Of a stretch of DNA of 64,000 nt, positions 23,022 to 33,780 are shown piece by piece (positions within the stretch are counted from its first letter, which is position 1; each line of letters opens with the position of its first letter). Made by a program: the position numbers and the translations under genes. Under the pieces are notes generated by a model that ran no database searches, had not been told where the DNA came from, and worked only from the letters and a program-made list of their open reading frames with translations. Source of the stretch: Liolophura sinensis (taxonomy: Eukaryota > Mollusca > Polyplacophora > Chitonida > Chitonidae). Where the stretch lies: positions 36,187,265 through 36,251,264 of the forward strand of contig NC_088303.1 of the NCBI RefSeq assembly GCF_032854445.1, given 5' to 3'.

Positions 23022-26000
23022 TCAATCTTGGGTCAGTTGAAGGTTTCCACCAGAGATGTTTGCCCGTAATTTGTGGATTTCATTCAGCGCCTGGGTTAAA
23101 AATGGCCTCACAGTGTTGATCTCCATTAGGGTGAGGAAATTCAGCTGTAAACGAAAAAAAAAAAGGACCATAGTTAAAAGTACTGACACTTTTAAACCTG
23201 TCTTCTATTTTACCATTGTGTAATTTGGTGTAATTCATCCCAAGAAAAAAAGCTTGATATTTTACCATATTACTATATTTTGTATGAAATTCAGTTCTGA
23301 TGAAACTACTGTGTTACGCGAGACCTATGAGTGGAACAGAAGATAAAAGTACGACATTTTGCAAATTTTAAATGTACCTTGCACTGATTTTGAATTTGGC
23401 CTATCATACACATTCCAACTGAAAGGAAAAATAGTCTGATATAAATACTGAGTTGATGCCTTCTTTCCAGAGGAGACAAATGATATCCTGTTACGATGCA
23501 TTTCTACAGAATGATGGATAATAAAACTGCTCCTCTTACCTTGGCATGTGTAGAGTCACTGCGGACAAATGTATCAATACTGGTTCGTAACTTGGCAATC
23601 CTCAAATCCCAAATATCTTTAATAAGAGTTCTGGTTTCATCGGCACGTGGAATGTCATCTGGTGCACTACAATGAAAATCTCAGTCGTATTGTCTTCATC
23701 TTAATGCTGGGAGGACTGCTTTGTTGGCCTAATGGTTAGAGCGTCCGACTCGAAGTCGGGAGACCAGAGATCAAACCTGGACCAGGTCATACTAAAAACT
23801 TCAAATATGGTACACGTACTTGCTGCTGCCTCACTTGGTGTTCAGCACTGAGAGGTTAGAGCAAGGAAACATGACTGGTTGGCCTTGTGTCAGAATGTGA
23901 CTGGGTGTGGTGTCAGTATGTGACTGGGTGTGGTGTCATGTCTGCCATAAATAAAAAGTATATTTGTTCATTAATTTGTTTCATTTGTATTTTTCACCGT
24001 ACTCAAGAACAGTTCAGTTCTACAACAACAGCCAGCATCACCAGGGAGAAAGCCTGGTAGAGCTTGGGGGAATCCCATGACCATCGGCTGCTTACTGACC
24101 TTCCACAACCAGAGAAGAAGCCAGCATGGAATAGAATATAATACTGACTCACTTGGCACTCAGCACTAAGAGGTTAAAGCAAGGAAATAGGATTGGTTTG
24201 CCCGGTGTCAGTAATGTGACTGGGTGGGGTGTCATGTAAGGTGTCTTCGGTATGATGCTTCAGTAGCGGCAGCACTTTGACATCATGGACTCACCCTGTC
24301 ACAAGAAGACATTATATGTACACATGATGCCTTGTTGTCATATGTCTGAATAATGACTGATTGATTTGATTGCTGATTTTTATGCCTTACTCAAGAATAT
24401 TTCACTTATACGGGAGCAGCCAACATTTAGATTGGAAGGAAAATGACAGAAAAATGGTTAAGTATGACGTAAAACCTTCAGCACACACATGATGTTGTGA
24501 GCAAAATTTCGGTTGATTTTCAATTATTTAATATAAATTGTAACCTTGGATGTGTCCTTTTCTGGAAAGCATGTGACAGCATCATTCAAGTTTTAGTTCT
24601 ACACGCACGTTTTGAAGAGCTGTATTGAGTGTTGACTAAAGGGAGATAACTTCAAGAGATTTTCTTACATTTCACGTACAAATGAGTTACTAGTTTGGAG
24701 CTGATTTTGAATTACAGTGTAGCCTTGTGTGCCGGTCAGGAAACAGGTCCTTAAGCGCATTATAGGCTACATCGCGCTTTAACATAATGACCTTGGGATC
24801 CAGTATTATAGACCCACATGATTTTGACACTGAATTAAGTTTTACTGATGCCAAATGCAATTCGTCAAATGCTTTTTCATTGTTTTCTATAAATGCAAGA
24901 GATTTTTGTTATCTAAAGATCCAATTATAGTGTTCTACAGTACACAAGGTTTCATATATGGAACACCAGCATTTTGACACTTTCCTTCTCACATCCCCCA
25001 AAGCTTGCCTGATATTGCCTAAGCACAGGCCTGAGCTGATACACTGATGTGTATGCTCAACCTTTCTACAAACTGAATTCAATTTATGTAGTTTCATCCA
25101 CTTTATTTTTATATTTGGTATCTGCTTTGTCCCTGTCGGCTTTTATCAGAGATACTTCATGGAACTTAAATTGCCTGAGATTCAAAATGACTGCAGACCC
25201 AATCACGTGACCGTGTCATAGATACTGAAACAAAAATGTTCACTGTTTTAATATACATGTATATCGTGGTAAGTCAATGTGTGAAATGGAGGAAAGTAGA
25301 CATTCTCAAACATTAGGGGGTGAGATCATCTCAACTCTAACGTCAACCTCCCCTGTATCACACCTCGCTTCATAGCCAATCAATAATCTGATTGAAATAA
25401 TCAGCATTTGCTGAAAGTGTACAAACATTAATCCCTTTATAAGGCATGTCTGTCACAGTGAGCAAAATGTCTTCTGTATTGCTGATGAGGCCTGACTCGC
25501 GCAAAAGTAATGCTACAACAATGCCACATGTGCATTTGGAATCGAACTCGCTCACAAGGAAATGTAACCAATTGCAGCCTCTTCCATTATTCAAACAAAA
25601 ATCCTTTTCTTTTTTTTCATATGCTGATGTGATATTCAAAATCTTAAACCAAAAATATTGAAATAACTCATGGGTCACACATCAACAGTAGGAAATGAAG
25701 CGAATGATGTTGCGCTATTTCCATATATTTCTTGGTGAAAATCCTTGTTCGTTTGCTGTTTTAGCTGTTCTCATTTGAAATTTAAGCCTTCTCACATGAA
25801 AGTACACCACTGATTTTTGGGAGACAAGATTTGCGTTACGTTACATCTGATTGCTTGCTATATCGAGGTGCCTGTTAGCGAGGTTACACTGTATCTCGTG
25901 CAATCTTCATATGACAGGTGGGTACTTTATAAGAAATAACACAGGAAAGACAGTTTTCATTTGATGTTTTGTACCAATAAATGCAGTTTCTGTGTGGACT

Positions 26001-28530
26001 AAAGGGAGATAACTTTCCTAGACATTTTAACCATTTTGACATGACTGAGAATTGCTTGTTGGCAGCAAACTTTGACTCAGCCTCTTTGGAATCCTCTGAC
26101 TCAAACTTTTCCGGCCATGTTTGTCATTTTCAGGAAAGCACATGATGGAAAAGATCAAGTTTAGCTGTATATTTATAATTTTTGTCTGGAATATATAGAC
26201 TAAAAGGTTTGACACACACTTCTAGTGGAACCTTTTTAATGATATCTGCCAGTACTAATCAATATCTGGTATATATCAAGTAGAATGGCCATACTGGTCC
26301 CAGTACTAACCATTTTACGATAGCTCAGTTGGTAGAGCGTCCGCTTCGGGAGCGGTAGATCCAGGGTCAATCCTGGGTCAAGTCACACCTAAGACTTTAA
26401 CAGAGGAAGTTGTAACTTCTTCGCTTGGCGTTCAGCATGAAGGGGATAGTGCAACAACTGGTCGACCCATATCAGTATAATTGCTCGGTCGGGGCGGCTT
26501 ACTTGCCTTCAGGAAGTCATCTCAGTGAAGCAGCACTAGATAAGAGTGATGGAAATCCATCCTGCAACAAGCAAGCACATTACATGCACACTAATGATTC
26601 CTTCCTTGTCATATGACTGAAAAATTGTTAAGTACGACATTAAACCCCAAGCACTCACTCACTCACCATTTCAGCAACAGTTGTGTTACTTCCATGTAAT
26701 GTTTACATGGCATCTCTGTGAAAAATTGACCCTCCAGTTCCTGCTGTTTCTTCTCTTCTAACTTCTCTGAAAGCATGATACAAACTCTTGTACCAAGTTT
26801 CAATTCAATACAAACTGTTTCACAACCAAATGGCGGACAAGGTGTAAATCTATAGTTCCATTTGGACTGTAAGTTTCTATAAATTGACCAAGTCAGAATG
26901 GATAGTTACACTGTTAAAAATATGCAAAGCTGTCACGTTATTAAAAACAGGCAAAGCTGCACTGAATTTCATATTTAAACTGATCACATTTTAAAGAGGC
27001 TATTCCAGAGATATATAAAATCAGCCCAAATCCAACTGAATTTTTTGCTATTATTTTAGTATAGACTTTTGGTTAAATATCTCATCTTTCTGCAGAGAAA
27101 AAAAAATCCTGCTTCTTACCAACATCCATCCATTCTGGAGGCCTGATGCGACACTTTTGTCTTTGTTTGAGGTTGACAGCCATCCACAGCGGTACATCCA
27201 CAGGAAGTCCTGGGCTGAATGGCCCAATATCTCCCTACAAATAAAGAAAACTAATGAACTACTTTACCCTTACACCCAATACATAAAGATATGTTTGCTT
27301 CACTGGCCTTCCCTAGTATTTCTGTCATATGTGCACCATGCTAGAAAGTTGTAGAATCTGGATGTCAGATTTATGTCACAGGAATTAAGAGTGACATTCA
27401 TGTCACAGAATCTTGGCGTCACCTTCACATCACAGAATCTGGGTATCACAGCCATGACACAGAATCTCAGTTTCACATCACTATCTGGGTGCCACATCAC
27501 TCGATCTGGCTGTTACATGACTGAACCTGGGTGTCACAACCATGACATACAATCTGGGTGTCAGATCACTGAACGAATCTGGGCGTTACATTAATGTTCC
27601 AGAATCTGGGTGTTACATTCACAATAAAGTATGATTTCAAGACATTGGTGTGTCGGTTTCTGGACTGGTACTGTAAATTGATGCTCCCTGCCATTTTGTG
27701 GGTGATAGAAGCAGGGCGTGATCAGGTACAAGTTGCAAATTTGGTTGATTCAAAACGTTGCCATGACGGAAGAAGAGACAGACAGGGATCGATGCTATCT
27801 GGCTTTACCCTAGTCTATCTTGATGGACTAAGTGTGCTATTTTAAAATTTTGACATTCATCGCAACATCGAGTTCATCACGGCCTCTCACAAAAATCGCC
27901 GCACATTTCCGACCTCCAATTTGTGATTTTTTTGTGATTGGTGTTTTACGCCGTACCCAAGAATATTTCACTTATACAACGGCGGCCAGCATTATGGTGG
28001 GTGGAAACCGGGCAGAGCCCGGGGGAAACCCACGACCATCCGCAGGTTGCTGGCAGACCTTCTCACGTACGGCCTGAGAGGAAGCCAGCATGAGCTGGAC
28101 TTGAACTCACAGCGACCGCATTGGTGAGAGACTCCTGGGTCATTACGCTGCGCTAGCGCTTTAACCGACTGAGCCACGGAGGCCCCTCCAAACTCCAATT
28201 CGATGGGAGTTCCACGGCATATTTGTACACAGATGGCGATGTTTGTTGAGAGGCGGCGGTGGATTCAGTGTTACGATGAATGCCAGACTTCTAAAATTGC
28301 TCACTGAGTCCATCTAGCGGGACCGAGCGGACGTTATGTTTGAGAAATCGAAACTAAACAACAACAAACGACATCTTGAAGAGCTACAGTACATTTATCA
28401 TATGTGATGCTGTGTGCACATAAATAGTTGCGCATACCCCTATCAGATATATCTTATCTTGTGAAAAGTTGGGAACGACTGAGATCATTTCTTTTTCGGC
28501 TAAAAACTCCACTTCTGCTGAGTCCATCAT
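23022..28530 (-). CDS. GINS2: GINS complex subunit 2 (PSF2), complete, five exons
   Basis: GINS2 is one of four subunits of the GINS complex, part of the CMG (Cdc45-MCM-GINS) helicase that unwinds DNA in replication. In coding order the exons are 28530-28438, 27234-27120, 26766-26667, 23666-23540 and 23144-23022. All phases agree, giving 185 residues, the length of the human protein. The start reads [14 protein letters not shown], followed by [65 protein letters not shown] and [18 protein letters not shown]. These match the family from end to end. Two adjacent Met codons open the frame. An in-frame extension upstream exists but does not look like the family, so the MMDSAEV start is preferred. 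The donor of exon 3 lies in a SINE tail (see findings). The gene converges with GSE1 and is head to head with TMEM143. Confidence 0.96.
23712..23950 (+). mobile_element. SINE family C, copy 1 (tRNA-like head)
   Basis: The head TTGGCCTAATGGTTAGAGCG, an anticodon-like stem CCGACTCGAAGTCGG and a B-box-like AGATCAAACCTGG resemble a tRNA, but there is no paired acceptor stem. The body contains TTCAGCACTGAGAGGTTAGA and GTGACTGGGTGTGGTGTC, the latter duplicated. It lies in GINS2 intron 3. Confidence 0.75.
23955..24130 (-). mobile_element. SINE family A, degenerate copy between two family C pieces
   Basis: On the minus strand, GCTGGCTTCTTCTCTGG, the body and TTCTTGAGTACGGTGAAAAA are recognisable but strongly diverged. 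The tRNA head is missing. It sits between two copies of family C. Confidence 0.7.
24145..24300 (+). mobile_element. SINE family C, copy 2 (5'-truncated)
   Basis: It repeats the copy 1 body (CACTTGGCACTCAGCACTAA, GTGACTGGGTGGGGTGTC). It then adds a 3' part absent from copy 1, GTGTCTTCGGTATGATGCTT and CAGTAGCGGCAGCACTTTGA. Confidence 0.7.
24357..24440 (-). mobile_element. SINE family A tail fragment
   Basis: TTGATTTGATTGCTG and CTCAAGAATATTTCACTTAT match the 3' end of family A on the minus strand. The remainder is lost. Confidence 0.6.
24441..26317. other. GINS2 intron 3, no recognised feature
   Basis: AT-rich intronic sequence. Two copies of the short motif AAAGGGAGATAACTT are present near 24,638 and 26,000. 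No exon or repeat family could be supported. Confidence 0.4.
26318..26666 (+). mobile_element. SINE family B, full-length copy abutting GINS2 exon 3
   Basis: The head reads ACGATAGCTCAGTTGGTAG with AGCGTCCGCTTCGGGAGCGG. The B-box-like stretch is GGGTCAATCCTGGG, the body contains GGGCGGCTTACTTGCC, and the tail is TTAAACCCCAAGCACTCACT with further ACTC units. The tail ends exactly at the GINS2 exon 3 boundary. Its reverse complement GTGAGTGAGT is the 5' splice site. Confidence 0.9.
26661..26666 (-). other. GINS2: SINE-derived 5' splice site of GINS2 exon 3
   Basis: The minus strand reads CTGAAATG|GTGAGT, with the donor entirely inside the (ACTC)n SINE tail. The split codon TG|T (Cys) joins cleanly to the next exon at 23,666, so this position gives the correct frame. 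Further GT dinucleotides follow at 4-bp steps and would shift the frame if used. Confidence 0.8.
27370..27625. repeat. Degenerate 20-27-bp tandem repeat in GINS2 intron 1
   Basis: Strings like CACAGAATCTGGGTGTCAC recur at uneven steps of roughly 20-27 bp. Copies are diverged and mixed with spacers. Confidence 0.65.
27924..28187 (-). mobile_element. SINE family A, full-length, well preserved copy
   Basis: On the minus strand the head is GGGGCCTCCGTGGCTCAGTC, with GAGTTCAAGTCCAGCTCATG, the full body and GTACGGCGTAAAACACCAAT. The (AAAT)n tail is replaced by CACAAAAA. It lies in GINS2 intron 1. Confidence 0.92.
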
Positions 28531-28636
28531 GATGTTATTTCCCCAAATGTTTTGGAAATTAGCGCGGGAATTCTGCCCTATACACTTCCTGTGCAGAAAG
28601 CAGCGCACTGGCTGATTTTCTGTCAGTTTCGTCAAC
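28531..28636. promoter_or_regulatory. Bidirectional GINS2/TMEM143 promoter core
   Basis: The start codons of GINS2 (minus) and TMEM143 (plus) are only 106 bp apart, so transcription of both must start in or next to this stretch. GCGCGGGAA at 28,562-28,570 (minus strand TTCCCGCGC) fits an E2F site; GINS genes are known E2F targets in animals. No TATA box is evident. Actual transcription starts are not known from sequence. Confidence 0.65.
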
Positions 28637-31600
28637 ATGGCCGCCTTCTTCATCTTGAGGAGAGAAGCCGGTAGCTTGACACAGACTTTCCGCAGTCTCT
28701 TGGCATGTCAGGTAACATTTTAGAACGTCTTGTATGGAAATAGCTACTTCAAGCAGCTTGACACATTTTGCAGCAGATGCCAGTCCTTGCACGGCTGCAG
28801 ATACCACTGCTTGCATCAGGGGATAAATGGTGTTCCGCCGTCACAGGAGCTCTTTCCCGTAGTCCACTGTGGTCTCTCAGTCTGCATATTACTACACCGT
28901 GGCTCATACTTTGAAACACAGTGGACTACAGGTGCAGAGAAGAGCTACTGTGTCAACACTGACGGTATGGACTGTGGTCATGACAGTCATCACGTACTGT
29001 ATCATTCAGCTGACAGACACTGTGTCCTCACCCGTGATATTTTGCCAACCTGTGTTAAATACCGATGGTTGAAACCACCGTAATGTTTCCTAACTGTCAT
29101 TTTCTCGGTCAGCACTCTCTAGCTGAAGATATCGGCTTCAGTTAATGCTGTGCTTTTCCAGTTGACATTGGTTAGTCTGAGATTGCTTTGACGTTGGATT
29201 TGTAAAAATTTTTAGGATGGTTCCAAACCTAGTTGCGGAGTGGGATATATAACTCTTATCGAGCAGTTGTGAGGGTTACTGAGGGAAACAGCCCCAGATG
29301 TGTCACATTGACATCAAGGAACATTTACTGCTGTTCACCCGGGCATTAAAACTAGCATAAATCTAATAACTTGTAGGGCTAATTAACTAGCCTATTGTGA
29401 GACATGCTGTACCGGTACCAAAAGAGTCCATGGCAGTCCCATCTGTTCATTGAAAATAATCACGTTACGAGTGTACACCATAGCAGTTAGTGAGCCTGTA
29501 TGCATCATGCTGCCTTAACAAGACTAACTTTGAGGTCATGACTTTTATCAGCCTACATGTTTTTTTTTTATTTTTCACAAGGTGTTTGCAAGCAGGCTAT
29601 TCAGAGCAGTTCGGCAAAAGCTGTACAGGTGCATAGAACAGGAATATATACTGAACCTTTGGTTGGGTAATATGGATAGCAAACAATCCTGGGTAGTTAT
29701 TAATTATGGTAATCTTCACCCATTGCTGCTGTCATCATCATCATCATCATCATCACCACCACCACCACCACCATCGCTACTGTCTCTTTCATCGTTATCA
29801 CCATCTCTTCACTATCATCCTCATCACTATTGCTACTGTCACTATCATCACCATCACTACTGTCTTTCATCATTATCACCATCTCTTCACTATCATCATC
29901 ATTACTATTGCTACTGTCTCTCATCATCACCATCACCACTATATCGCCAGCCTTAATGCAAATAGATTCGTGGAGTTCAGGGATTATCCCCCTTGAATGA
30001 CACAGTGAGTGAGTTTCAATCCACTCTAATGTGTAACTCAGTTGACAGGTGATTTGAATGTGTAAGTGCAATAGCATGGAGGGTGCTTTATTTCATTGTT
30101 CTTGATGCACCTGTTTCAACAGAAAGAAGAAGAAATGGGGACAAAAAATCTTGTTCAAGAATCTCATTGATCTCATGTTGCACTTTGGTATTCGAAACAT
30201 CATTCTTGTGTGGGATCGACATAAGTACAGAGATTTGAATATGCCCTATGAGTGGCCACATCCGTCACATGACAAACAAATCAAGATGGTGGCGCAAGTA
30301 GGTTATAGACCCTGAAAAAGTCATTATGGTCAATTTGTCTTTGTTTATATAGTATTGTCATGGACTATTTTTGGTTAGGCCAACCTAAGAACAGGCTAGT
30401 TAATTTTGAAGGAATGTTCGGTTGACATTGTTTTATGCTAAGAAAGACTTAATGATTGTGTTTTATAGTGCCAATACAACATATTTGAGGTTGTTTCCCT
30501 CTGAATGGATATACATGTATATAATGCCATTAGCCCATTACCTAGAAGTATGCAAGTTCTTATAGTTACTCTCCATGGCACTTTACATTCTTCGATTTCT
30601 AACACATTATGTCCCATATCTGCGCAACCATGTATTTTTCTTTCTCTCTGTTGCCCAGCAAATGTTTAAGAAACGGCTGATGCATGTTTGGTTCTAAGCG
30701 TGGTTGTGTTAAAAATTATGAAAAATTATGACAATGGAAAGTTTGGTAAAAGTGCAACAATGTCTTTAATAGCAATTGTTTTATAGTTTCTTGGCAATAT
30801 AGAAATAGCCCATGGGTTCTTAAATGCTTAGCAACAATGATCAGAGATATCCTAGTTTTAAATAAGGAGTTTCAGTTTCAAGGTGTGGGCAGTTCTTGTT
30901 GCAGCCATTTACAATTAGATTTCTCATGATTCAGTTCACAATTTCTACCGAAGAGGTTGGCATATTTCTCCACCAGGTCGCTCGAGCTTCTGCAGATGAC
31001 ATGAAATCTGTACTGTGCCGTGGAGACTAGCTATAGGGAAGTCGCATATATGTACTTCTAGGTAATGGACTTACGATACTTGCTTTAGGAAGCAGTCTGG
31101 GTCAGTATATAGAAAGTGAAAAACATTCTGCGTGCATGTTCTAGCCTATATTGTCTTACAAGTATTGGAAAGGGTTAAAGTGTTGGAACAGTACAGCCAA
31201 GCACAAATTTGAAGATTTCTGACAAATGTCACAAAAAGCACTATTATCATATTTAATGGTAATCTGGGTCGAGACATCTCTGGCTGAGTGGATTAGCATG
31301 CCAGCACGGTGCAATGACCCAGGAACTGCTCACCAAGCCACACTGAGTTCAAGTCTAGCTCATGCTGGCATCCTCTCTGGCCGTACATGGGAAAGTCTGT
31401 CAGGTACCTGCGGATTGTTGTGAGTTTCCCCCGGACTCTGCCTGGTTTCCTACCACCAAAATGCTGGCCTTCATCATAGAAGTGAAATACTCTTTCATTA
31501 CGGTGTAAAACACCAATGAAATAAAAGAATACATAGTCTGGGTCAAGAATGGAAAAAGCTATTCATTGTTAACTTATCGAAAATATTTTTCCAACATATC

Positions 31601-33732
31601 CAACGAAAACGGGAGTATTTTGTGCGATGCAGGATAATATGGCTTCCGTGGCTTTTGTGCAGCATCAGTGAAATTATACCATTAACTGTTGTTCATTTAC
31701 TTAATGTAATCAATGTGAAACAAAGTAACTATTCATGTACATATGTAACAAGTCAACCATGCAACAAGACTTCCCTTGGACTCCTATTTGTTGTAATGTA
31801 TCCCCCATCTATTGCACCTTTAGCTTTTTGCATTGTACGCTTGTTATAGTGCAGGTCAAAGGCCGTGTAATTGTATGTTGCCTGATGTTACAGCTGTACT
31901 GCCAGTGCCTTCAAACTTTGCTATAGGCCGAAGTGGCAGTCTAGGCTAGGACATATGGTCCACATTTTATGCGGGTGTGGTACTCCTTGTACAAACAACA
32001 GGCTAAAACTGGACATGTCAGACACAACCCTGCACAGTGAACCATCAATGACGTGTCCATGTCTCCAATTTTAGAAAAAATCAGCTATATTCATCCGAGG
32101 TTGACTTTTAGTTTAAGGTCCCAGATATCATCATAAAATGCAGTATGTGTGTTTTATGTACACAATATTGTTTTGCAATTTTGAAATACATTTACAGAAT
32201 TACTGGTTAAGGAATATCAGCATGCAGTTGTAAATTTACTACCTCCCATAGGATGTTTGGTGAAGTTTTGAAAATATAATTAATGTGCTATTATCATGTA
32301 CAAAATACTGTGTAGATGGTCAGTAATATGTTTTACACCATGTTTTTTTGAGGACTGTAAACCCAGAAGGTCATGCAAAAATGAACAAAAATATACCAAC
32401 AGTATAATGTGATATTTGGGCCAAAATACGGGTGTTTTTGTTTTCGTCTTTTACAGAGTATTCCCCCTTATTTGAAGTCCTACAATATATAAAAGATATG
32501 TAGAACCTCTTTTAAATAGGGGCCTCTGTGGCTTAGTTGGTTTGTGCGCGAGCGCAGCACAATGACCCAGGAGTCTCTCACCAATGCAGTCGCTGTAAGT
32601 TCAAGTCCAGCACATGCTGGCTTCCTCTCCGGCCGTACATGGGAAAGTCTGCAGCAACTTGTGGATGGTCGTGGGTTTCCTCCCACCATAATGCTGGCCG
32701 CCATTGTATAAGTGAAATATTCTTGAGTATGACGTAAAACACCAATCAAATAAATAAATAAATCCTTGCGCATATTAAATGAATTCAAATAACTGCTCCA
32801 AATATCCTGATTTTGATTGATTTTTGCATGCTGATTCACTTTGTGGCCCTTCAGGTCAAGTTTGTAAATCATCTAGATTTGTACATAACTTTTGCTTATA
32901 TAGTGTGGAATATAAGACCCAGAGTAATAAATTTGTGTTACAGTCTGAAAAAAATTAGTGTAAGTAGGCTTTTAATTTCCTTTTTGCCCCAAAATTGTAT
33001 TCATCTCATTCTGTAACAGTGGTTGATGTTGAAGTCCTTGGACAGCTCCAGTGTGGAAGAGACAAGGCTGCGGACTTCATTAATCCACATTTATCATGTC
33101 CAAGTGAGAACAGGAGGTAAATGATCTGCCATCTTGTCTTTTCATGGAGTAACAGTCTGAGTACACTGGCTAGTACCTGTAGGTTGAGAAATATTTGGAT
33201 CTGCCATCTACCATGGCTGCTCAACCTTAATGCGGACTGGTTAGAGGTTTGTTGTGAATGGCGTTGTCTGGAATGTCGCAGACATGTTAAATGTGGATCA
33301 GTCAAGTCAGCAACCTCGTCTCTTCTACACTGGAAAGCAGTCCAAGGACTTCAACATCCAGTCATAACTCTAACCAATTCACTTTTTTTTTATGTTCAGT
33401 CTGGTCAACACTTCACATCTACCAAAGTAATACTGAGCAGTCATGGGGTCAAAATTTGTGTCCATCCTTGTCGCAGAAGCCTGGCATCTTTGAGGAGAGG
33501 CGTGGCCAGTAAAGCAGGGGTGGGGCAGGGAGAAGAGGAAGGTGGAGCTCCAGAAACCAGTCAGAAACTACAACCTGCTTTAGATCTGCCCTCTGAAATT
33601 GACTTATATAGGTACATGTATCTTCTTTAAAAATGTTTCTCCTGAGTATTTTACATTAGAGATATGTTAAACTCCCAAAATATACAATAAACATTTTTCT
33701 ACCACTTTCATGTGATTTTAAGTCACATAGTA

Positions 33733-33780
<48 letters not shown>

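Noticed and set aside
23712..23785. tRNA-like sequence with a good anticodon-type stem
   Set aside because: There is no paired acceptor stem and it continues into a SINE body that is repeated nearby. The same applies to the tRNA-like starts at 20,175, 26,318 and 56,255-56,338.
28384..28653. GINS2 with a longer N-terminus ([13 protein letters not shown]...)
   Set aside because: The extension is in frame but crosses the TMEM143 start region and is unlike the family, whose members start at the [11 protein letters not shown] position.
29582..30077. His/Ser-rich and Asp/Ser-rich open frames on both strands
   Set aside because: They are translations of a CAT/CAC microsatellite inside a TMEM143 intron.
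33121..33630. 169-codon + frame
   Set aside because: Only the part from 33,400 to 33,611 is accepted, as TMEM143 exon 3 behind a TATGTTCAG acceptor. The upstream part has no family similarity.
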